Both the position numbers and the translations under genes were made by a program. 64,000 nucleotides of DNA from Manis javanica (taxonomy: Eukaryota > Chordata > Mammalia > Pholidota > Manidae), in NCBI RefSeq assembly GCF_040802235.1, contig NC_133167.1, positions 13,570,501-13,634,500 of the forward strand. Reading direction: 5' to 3'. Below, one piece after another: positions 55,427-64,000 of the stretch. The stretch's first letter is position 1; every line of letters begins with the position of its first letter. The notes below the pieces were generated by a model. The model saw nothing but the letters and a program-made list of their open reading frames with translations, was not told the origin of the DNA and did no database searches.

Positions 55427-55640
55427 CTGTGATTCTCAACCAGGGACAGTTTTGCCCACAGAGGACATTTGGCAATGCCTAGAAACATTTTTGGGCATCA
55501 CACCAAAGGGGAAGAGGTCCTGCTCTCATCGAGTGGGTGGAGACCAGGGATGCTGGTCCACGTCCTACAATACATGGGACAGCCCCCAGCAGCAGAATTA
55601 TCCAGGCCCCAGTATTAACAGTGCTGACATTGACAAACTT
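55427..55640. mobile_element. MER5A-type hAT element, nearly complete
   Basis: It reads 'gattctcaaccagggacagt', 'ggacatttggcaatgcctag', 'gaccagggatgctggtccac' and 'gggacagcccccagcagcag', the best-preserved short DNA transposon in the window. Confidence 0.85.
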
Positions 55641-55659
55641 GGACATCGGTGAATGCCGT

Positions 55660-55868
55660 AAAGTAGCTTTGCATGTGCCAGGCATTGGGGCTTGGCATGT
55701 ACTAACTAGTTTAATCCTCTGCAAATCCTACAGTAGGACAGGAAGTCATCACAACAATTTTGCAGATTAGGAAACTGAGGCTGGCACAGAGATTAATTGA
55801 CCTGCTGTCATTTGGACCCTGGCATTTTGACTCAGAGCCCTTATTTCACTGTTACACCACTGTGATGT
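55660..55868 (-). repeat. MIR element
   Basis: Reverse MIR: 'gcatgtgccaggcattgggg', 'ctagtttaatcctctgcaaa' and 'ttttgcagattaggaaactg'. Confidence 0.7.
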
Positions 55869-58555
55869 CCCAGCAGGTCAATGGACTGAACCTCAGAACT
55901 AATGTCCTCTCTTTCCAGCCTGTCATTTTATGCCAGGAAGCATCTCCTAAGCTCTTGCTCTTTGGTCTAGAAACTCTGAAAATACTCATTATAACCTTGC
56001 CAGGCTGATCCCCGAGTGTTCCACCTGGCAAAAGGGATTTGGACTAAACAGAGTCAAGATCCTCTCCTGCTGTGAAATTATCAGGCTATTCACATAGCAC
56101 GTCATGAAATGGGAAAGAGGAGAAATGATTCCCAGGCTTTTAGCCTGATGTGTTCCTTCCTTATGCAAATTCTTGTTATAAATATTTGAGAAATAGCTCC
56201 GTCAGCTGTAAATGGACACTGACTGCATCCCACTCCGGTTTTTTCCTCAGTACATGAATACTTTCTGCTTGGATGATTTGATTGGTTTTCTGATCTGTAA
56301 AATGGGAACAACACACAATACCTGTTCTACCAGCATCAGTGAATTTTAGTGAGACTTAAGTGACGATGACACAGACCGGGTAGTTCAGAAAAGGATCCAG
56401 GCCTTGGGCAGTCAAGAAAAGCCTGAGGTCAGTTCGTGTGGGCAGCTGGCAGAACAGGTCAAGTGAAAGCAAGCCAGCTAGATTCTAGGAAAATAATTCA
56501 CAGCAAACAGAATGCATTTTCTAACCAGTTCAAACCAACTAGATTAGGGATGAGGAACAAAAATAACCTACAGTTACCTGGAAGCTCATCATACACTCAT
56601 CACCATACTAAAAATCACACCCATTAGTGCCATGAATTCTGAGGCTGATCATACCAGGAAGAAAAGGGAGCACAGCCCTTTTCCCCAAAAACCCCTCCTC
56701 ATTCCAAGAAAACCCCAGCTATCCTGTGAATATTCCATCCCCTGCTTAAATTCCAGCTGTAAGGCCACCCAGTGCAAACCTCACCACGCTGCCCACCTAA
56801 CATGCCTGCAGTCCTTCCTTCAGTGTGTGTTTTATTTTATTTAACTGCTCTTTGCTTACATCTGCTTGACCCACTTGTGAGTTCTTTTTTTGACTGGTCA
56901 AGAACCCTCTCCTGGGTTGAGGTCTCTCCTAGTGTGCAGGGAGACCTCCCTGGACTGGACTTCCCAACAACACAAACATTGGTTCAAAACCAGTTTGTAA
57001 ATTGCAAGTACTATACAAATGTAAGGGTCCTAGTGTCCCGATTCTTGGTGGGGGATGCAGATGAGGGCCTGACTCCCCCAGGCAGGCATTAGCAGGGAAT
57101 TTAATATGGAGCTTACCCCTCAACTCCCAGGATAAGCTCAAAATTCATCACACGTGTTCCAGAGACTGCTTCCAACAACCAACGCTTCACCTGGTCAAGT
57201 CTGTCTCCAAGATGATTTTGTCTCAGTGCCCTTCCCTGCCACTAGGCACTGCTCGGAGCCACACCTGGCTATCCTGAGAGACTTCAGTTACTACAAAGAT
57301 GACTGGAGCCCTATTCCTTTCCTTTCCGAAAGCCCTGTGTGAATGTTCCTACCCTTCCCTGCAGCTTCCGTCCTGCACAGCTCATTCATTTCCTTCACCT
57401 ATAAGTAAAGGTTTGATTTTCCAGATTCCTGCTTCACACTCAGCCTGGAGAAAACCATCCCAGTCCCTCACAAAGATGGTCACCTCCCTCTGTTTCACTC
57501 TAAAAATGCCTCCACAGGAGATGGGCCTCACAGCTAGGCAGTCTCATAGCCTGGGAACCCAAGTTCTTTTTTATACCTGGGCTTCCCAGAAGATTAGCTT
57601 GGAAGAAAAAATTATTTAGAGAAGGCTTTATAAGGCTCCAGACACCCCAGAATGGGGTATGTGAACCTGAAGTCTAGACTTCCAAAGATTCAATCCGAAG
57701 GATTTGTCATTTTTTAGGAAAGCACAACTCCCAACTCCCAGAGTCACCCTACCCCCTACTCACCTTGGTGTGAACTAAACTCTTAGTGAGGAAGAGGTCA
57801 TTGCACAGGGTAACCATTTGGAAAGGAAAGATGTGAAAGTTAGCACAGGTAAGTGCCTTCAAAACAGACAAGATGCATCCACTGTTCTTTGTTCATTCTT
57901 CTTCTCAGCTGACTGTTCAAGAGAAGGCCACATAAGGCATTTCTGATATTTGGCTTATTGCCCATTTCCTCCTACAGGATTCATCCCAGGTGCTCAGGGC
58001 CTGCCTGCGAACCAGGACTGTACTTCAGCACAGCAACTATACCAGGGACAATGATGGCCTGTCCATCATCCTTTGCTTGTGTCAGAGCTGGGCAGCTTGC
58101 AGCAAGATCACAGCAGAGGAGATGAAACTCAGTCCTCATCTGCTGGTATTCGCCTAAATATTCCAAAAGTGTGGGAGAAGGAAAGCTTTTTAAGAACCTT
58201 GGAAATGCAGAATGTAAGAGATAAACTGAACAGGCATAAAAGCCAATACAGATTTCTTTCCTCCTGTGTCCTTTTAATCAATGTAATCCTACAGTGTAGT
58301 CCTTTACATTAGGGTTGATTAGACTTTTTCCATATTAGGCTGACAATAGCCTCACTTCCCATCAACAACTTACAAATAAATGACACCTAATAAATAGAAC
58401 TCTAAGGGAAGACATGAGTCCAGCAGACTCAAGTGGTCTTGCCAGAGTGAAGAATGGATGCTTCCCGTTCTAATATAAGCTGGAGAATAAGGTCAGGGCA
58501 CAGAGCAACTCTCTAATTCCATCAAAGAAAGGGCTTTGCAAACACCAACACAACT
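55869..58555. other. Unique intergenic DNA
   Basis: A MIR fragment is likely at 56285-56360 ('ctgatctgtaaaatggga'). The segment 57140-57420 is open on the plus strand for short distances and could be an old repeat, but I cannot name it. Confidence 0.4.
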
Positions 58556-58556
58556 G

Positions 58557-59085
58557 GTTCCTGTTTACTATTGCTACATAACAAATCACCCAAAACAGTG
58601 ACTTAATAGAATAACCATCACATATTACTATGGCTTATGGTTGCAGGGCTGACTGAGCTCCAGTGGGCACCCCCCTGCCACATGAGGTCTCTCAGGAGTG
58701 TCAGTCAGAGATCATCTTGAAGCTTTGTTACTCACATAACTGGTGCCTGGTCTGGAAAGAATCAAACAGCTGGGGGTTAACAGCTAGCACCCCTCAGATT
58801 TCTTTCTATACCTCTGGGTGGCCCCTCCACACTATTCCTCCCATGTGGTGGCTTCAATGGAGGTCATTCTTCTTACATGGCTGCTCAGGTTTCTGAAGGC
58901 ATTGGGAGAGAGGGAGAGAGATGGACACACATACCCAACTCAGGTCCGTCTAAAGCCAGAGCCCTGCTCTTCACCTCCACCCAATACCACGTGGATAGGA
59001 TGTCCAGAAGGACAAAAACAAGGCAAGCACACGCTACGGACCATGTAGCATTTCTCCAGCAAAGCAAGGACACTTCCCTGGCAGG
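58557..59085 (-). mobile_element. MLT1-like LTR, reversed (tentative)
   Basis: It starts 'tcctgtttactattgctaca' and 'taacaaatcacccaaaacag', then 'tggcttatggttgcagggct', and includes 'cttacatggctgctcaggtt'. It is long and diverged. Confidence 0.5.
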
Positions 59086-61230
59086 AGAAGCACGCAGGAC
59101 AGCCTCTTAAAGCACTTCATGCTCTGTCACCTTTAGCTTTTGACTTATTTTCCATCAGGACCCAAGTTTCACTCATATTGTCAATGTCTAAGTCTAGGAA
59201 AAAAATACATACTAAAACATACATGCTTCAAATTACTGGGCTGAACCTGATTTTTAAATTTTAAATTGTTGAACCCATTATTGATTTAGTGATTAGACTT
59301 TAAATAGTCTTTAAACTGATATTATCCCACATTAGCTATTTTCTTTTCCTGCACATGAAAGAGGTTACTTTGCTGGGTCTTTGAGGCACGCCAAGATAAT
59401 CATATTTTTTCACAGCTAGAGATAAGTCTATCCCACATGACTAGGTATTGTCCACATGACTGGGTAGTGTCCGTGAAGACCCCATCTGTTCCTATTCTCA
59501 ACATTCAGGAGTTTTTTCCACAGAGAGAACACAGAAGGGAGCCGAAGTCTTAATACTGCTGCCTATTTTTAGCTGATTTTCCTTTGATTAGAGCTGTTGA
59601 TTCTTTTACAGCATGAGAGAAATTGATGGTCATGTCTATATATTGCAAAATAACAGATATATTCCAAAATGTTAGCTAGAATAGTTTCATAGCTCCCATA
59701 GCTGATGTAAATCATAGTGCAAGTGATGACAATAATAATTTGACTCATATTTTTTGAATGAAAGGATGGATGGATGACAGACTAAAACAGGTAAAACCTG
59801 GAAAAGTCAACATGGTCTGAAATAGTGAGTATGGTGACAGACATGACAAGAGTCTCACCTGAATGTTATTTTTGAGAGGCTATAATTGAAGACTTTATTT
59901 TAGCTACAGCATTCAAAACCATGTGTTTTGGATAATCTTTTTAGACACAACTATTATTGGTATTTTGAGTCACTGAATGATTCTTAAGGACTTTATTCTG
60001 GCAAGAAGAGTCATTGTTTATAATATATTTGATTCATGTCACAGTACTTTGTATTCTGTAATTTTATCCTGAAATCTCAAGAGTTCCCACTGCAGATTCT
60101 ACCCCTGTAGTATTAAGAAGGTTGTAGTAGTGTAGAATTAAATAACAGGCTCTGTGCCAATGGTGTGACCTTTGCTTTCAGAGATCCAAAAGTTTTTCTT
60201 GCCACCCTGTTCCCACAGGATCATTGTGGATACATATTACCTGGTATGAATTACAAATGTTACAGGAGTTCAGAGAAGATACTAATCAAATAACAGTGGA
60301 TTTAGCTAATCTCTTTATCCTTTGCACTTCCACCTTCTCTTAACACATTAATGGATGCTTTTCATGATTGATTAGATCATATTTTCATGGTTGATTCATC
60401 TAGATCAATGTCATGAGAAAAACACCCAAAAGGTGTACAGTCACAATCAAACATGGTAGTCATAATGCACCCAAACCACTATGATCATTGTACAACAGCC
60501 GAATGGAATTTGAACAATGTGACTAATCTTCCTTTCAGGTCACTTCCATTATGCCTCATACCACTGGCCACTTGGCAACTGATTAAAACAAACTGTTGAA
60601 CATTACTTGATAGCCTGTCCTGAGACCATGAAGGGAATTTGACAAAAAAGTAAATGTAATGGTTTACTTCTGGGCCCAATATTCATAGACTTCCAAGACT
60701 TTTAAAAATTATTCTTCCATTCAGCACACATTTACTTAGCTACTATTTTCCCTGCATGGGACTATATATCAAACATCAAAAAATGAATACGGCACACCCC
60801 TCAAGAAGTGCACCAGGGAAGCAGAGGAGAGACAAGCACACACCGATCTGTAATATAATGCTGACTGTCCAGTAGGATAGCCCTAGCCCAGTGTCACTAC
60901 TGAGCAATTGCAACAAACCTGGTCTAAACTGAAGTGTGCTACAAATGTATAGCACATACCAGATTGCAAACAATTCATTATATGTCATTAATAAGTTTTA
61001 TGTTGATTACATGTTGCACTGAGATTTTTTTGGATATACTGGGTCAAGTCAAATATATTATTAAAAATAACTTGGTATGGTGTCTTTTTTTTTACTTTTT
61101 TAATGAGGCTACTGGAAAATTTTAGTTATATTTCTACTGGACTGCACTGATATAATAGTATGTGTATATATCTGGTGCGTACAGGAAGACAATTGTGCAC
61201 AGTGGAAAAGGCGATCAATTACAGTGGGCA
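59086..61230. other. AT-rich unique DNA, possible conserved noncoding region
   Basis: More than 2 kb without recognisable transposons. It includes a PBX/HOX-like TGATTGAT (60365-60372) and other AT-rich homeodomain cores. No coding frame is supported. Confidence 0.35.
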
Positions 61231-61234
61231 GAGA

Positions 61235-61650
61235 TTTTGACATTTATTGTTGGTCTTTAAGAGATTTCTCTGGAGGCAGTTTGAGGACACCAAAATGGAA
61301 GGGGTGTGAGCAAAGTCACAGAGGCCTTAACAGTACTTGGTGAGTTTGTGGAACAAGTAGACCAGTGTGAGGAAAGGAAGCAAGCAGCTGGGAAGGCATG
61401 TGGAGGCCATAGGTAGGGCTTTGTCATGGTAAAAAGTCCATCTTGATCCTGTGGTCAAAGGAGCACCGTCATAGTTTTTTAAGCAGGTGATTGACATGAC
61501 CAGGCCTTGCTTGTCTGGGAGCAGAGAGAAGAGATTGAAGAGGTGAGAAACCAGGAGAAGCAAGACCAGGATCATTAGAAAATGATGCGGAATAATGGGA
61601 GCATGAGTAAGGTCAGTGACAGTAAGAGCAGAAAGGAGTGAGATGCGGCA
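61235..61650 (-). repeat. L2 LINE fragment
   Basis: Reverse L2: 'aagcaggtgattgacatgac' and 'gaaaccaggagaagcaagac', with collinear but diverged surroundings. Confidence 0.5.
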
Positions 61651-63220
61651 AATAATTTCCGAGCACCACGGGATAGGGTGCCTGCCCTGAAGTCAGGGGG
61701 GAGATTTTGCTCCCTAAGCTAATGCTTATTTTCTGTTTGCTAAATGCACGATTCTCATTCTCAACTAATGAGAGAGAATAAAATTGTTGAGAATCATTCA
61801 TTTTCAGACAGTTTATCTTGAATGTGTACCATTCTTAGTTTCTGGAGGACTCTTTCTCACTCATACTGAATCCACTGGGGACTGTAACAGCAACTACCTG
61901 CTCAGTCATCCTGCCTGCAGCACTCACACGTGCCCTCCTTTCTTCTCATGCTGTGCTGTCGTTGAACAAGAGCGACCACAAGGCCAACCTTGGGTTTGAA
62001 CTGCCTTCTCCCTTCCGCTTTCCTTTTGCACAAAGGCCACTGAAATCTGTCCTGCGATTCCTCTCTTGTTTACATAATAGCTGCTTTGGTCTTCTGTCAT
62101 GTGTTCATTTTCCCTTGGGGAGAAAAAATACTACTCTCCCCAGGATTCATGAGAAAAAATGGGGAGTATAGTTCAATTAGCACTCGTCAGACGCAAACAC
62201 TGGAGTGTTCCAAGTAAATAGCAAGAGATGGTGGAAAAGTCAGTGGAGGCTACGGAAGGAAGGTGGACAGCAACAGTACAGCAATGGTTTAGCCCAATAA
62301 AAGGAGCTGGAAAGGGAAAGGAAAATATTTACTTTTATTGGAAGAGAAATGAGATGAAGTGAGATTTAACGCACACACACACACATACATATATCCACAC
62401 GGCAGCCACTAGCTAAAGCTTTAAAATTAAGAATCTTCATTTTTTTAATCAGACTGTGTTCTCAAGAGTCTACAGGACAAGTGGCATCATCTTCGGCTCT
62501 GCACAGCAGCCTTCTGAAATGCTCCTAGGGGGTCACGTGTAACAAAATGTGAAATGGAGTCATAAAGAGGAACATTCCATTTCCACACATCTCAGGCTGT
62601 GACTCAAGTAGTGACACCACATGGTCTGCCAGTAAGGAAAGTGTAGGGGATTCCATTCCCTAAAGTAAGAATTCTAAAGTATTCTGTAATCAGTTACTGA
62701 CCAGCCAGAACAACCAAAAAAACTGGTAGGATCTGGGAAGCAGGAACCTGCCTAAATCAATGAGGGTTTGTTGGCTGCACACAATAGAAATTGACTCTGG
62801 CTACATTAAATCAAAAAATACATAAACATTGAAAGCCTGTGGGATAACTCACATAAATGAAGGAGAAGCAGAGTCAAATTTTCAGAAAAGCCAGCAATCA
62901 GGGAAGCTCCAGAGACCTAAGTTAGTAGGAATGAAGGGATGGTCTGTCCAGCGCACTGCCATCAGGATTTACCGGATCAACTATCATCCTCTGGATTAGT
63001 CTGTGAGACATCCACCTCCTAGCAAGAGAGCCTCTTACCAGCATAGCTTGGATCACCCATCTTTTTGTTCTAATTGTTTGTCAAGGAAAGACAGGGTTGC
63101 TTTGACTGGCAGTTTGGTTTCACTGACTCCAGGTCTGAAAACAACATAGAGAGTATAGCTGAGTTCCCCAAAGGGAAGCAGAAGGGGTGCTGGCCAGGCA
63201 AAATACCAGATGTCCTCTAC
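61651..63220. other. Mostly unique DNA with a short CA tract and an unnamed old repeat
   Basis: (CA)n lies at 62372-62388. The segment 62745-63110 ('ggctgcacacaatagaaatt' onward) looks like an old interspersed repeat, but I cannot assign a family. No gene is recognised. Confidence 0.4.
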
Positions 63221-63224
63221 AGAA

Positions 63225-63375
63225 CACACGTGCTTTCTTTATTCATGCTGCCCACCATTCTCACCCTCTCCTCTAAAACCTACTCACCCTCACAGTCTAC
63301 CCTCAACACACTTCCTCCAAGAAGTCTTCTCTGGATGCTCATGTTACTGACCATTTTCTCTTCTGAATGCATCCA
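63225..63375 (+). repeat. L2 fragment (tentative)
   Basis: It contains 'cctccaagaagtcttctctg' and C/T-rich flanks matching the L2 3' region. The 151-codon frame at 63074-63529 overlaps it and is not supported. Confidence 0.4.
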
Positions 63376-64000
63376 AGTAGTCGTTCCCATAATCATTCAC
63401 TCAATAGCTATTTTGAGCCTGTACCATGTGTCAGGCACTCTACTAGGGGCCCATTCTTCTTCTGATAGTCCCATGTCCCCTCTCTGTGATGTTCCAGGTA
63501 TAATAGTTCATATTTGGAAACGCAGTTAAGACTTAAGTCCAAACGCTCCAACCTAGATACAGGCTCTGAAATTGTTTTAATAATCAATGCAACATGACTA
63601 CTGATAAAGCAAGAGTACTCAAGACACTTGCAAAATACACTGGTTCTAAGTAATAAATGCAAAGATCCTCTGTTTACACCTAATTTGTAATTATTTATCT
63701 ATTCAATAAACAAATATCATTGAATGTCTTTTCTGAGAGGACATTTTACTAAGCAGAACTGATACTGAGCAGCACCCACTGGGACACCTGTACCGGTTGT
63801 TGAAACAGTGAAAACCCCCATAATGGCCAGTAAATGCCACTGGGCCGAGGCTCCAAGTACCCCATAACCACCCCAGCCATCCCTACTCTGGGGCCCCTCC
63901 TCCAGGGCCCCTACCTTCCCACAATCCAGTGACTAAGGGTGAATCTCTGGCACAGGACCCCTGCTCCAGCTCTCTGGCTAGTGTCTGTTCTGATGGGTGC
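63376..64000. other. Unique DNA at the right edge
   Basis: A short L2/MIR-like piece is possible at 63390-63440. No gene is recognised. Confidence 0.45.

Noticed and set aside
1..64000. CRISPR array, operon or prokaryotic-type system
   Set aside because: No regularly spaced direct repeats, no clustered coding sequences and no ribosome binding sites are present; the DNA is clearly mammalian.
1..64000. Endogenous retrovirus with internal genes
   Set aside because: Only solo MaLR-type LTRs are recognised; no gag, pol or env frames are seen between them.

Overview
This is nuclear DNA from a placental mammal, mostly gene-desert sequence with one recognisable protein-coding gene. That gene is KCNE4 (28135-28647, minus strand), a single-pass accessory subunit of voltage-gated potassium channels. 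Its 170-residue coding sequence is intact and lies in the second of two exons. Exon 1 can be read at about 29232-29354, followed by a 558-base intron with a GTAAGT donor. The 3' untranslated region runs left to about 26165. In human, KCNE4 lies on 2q36.1 between ACSL3 and SCG2. If synteny holds, the right side of the window points toward ACSL3 and the left side toward SCG2.

The rest is old transposon fossil and unique intergenic DNA. Many MIR and L2 fragments, about nine MaLR-type LTRs, several hAT-type short DNA transposons and several L1 fragments can be recognised. The youngest event is a 5'-truncated L1 (32698-34773, minus strand) with a 17-base target-site duplication, inserted into an older L1. 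A second 3' end of the same L1 lineage lies just left of it, on the plus strand (about 31700-31872). I see no Alu or rodent B1/B2, no CAN-SINE, no ruminant BovB/ART2 and no equine ERE. This argues against primates, rodents, carnivores, ruminants and horses. A laurasiatherian poor in recent SINEs, such as a pangolin, would fit, but this assignment is weak.

Layout: 1-23640, repeat-rich desert; 23640-26160, unique DNA with a promoter-like CCAAT/CRE/GC-box cluster at 24375-24640; 26165-29640, KCNE4; 29850-31700, unique; 31700-34870, nested L1 block; 35110-43500, more MIR, L2 and L1, including a 2 kb L1 at 40143-42170; 43500-45690, a GC-rich block without recognised genes; 45690-64000, further desert with a short direct duplication (49229/50876), a strong G-quadruplex motif (54095-54123) and AT-rich unique stretches that could be conserved enhancers.

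The most interesting gene-level observation concerns the longer human form of KCNE4, which carries an N-terminal extension encoded by exon 1. The start of that extension is recognisable here, but its frame does not join the main frame. It ends at a TGA 11 bases before the main start codon, so the extension now looks like a 45-codon upstream ORF. I found no evidence of a new multi-gene system.
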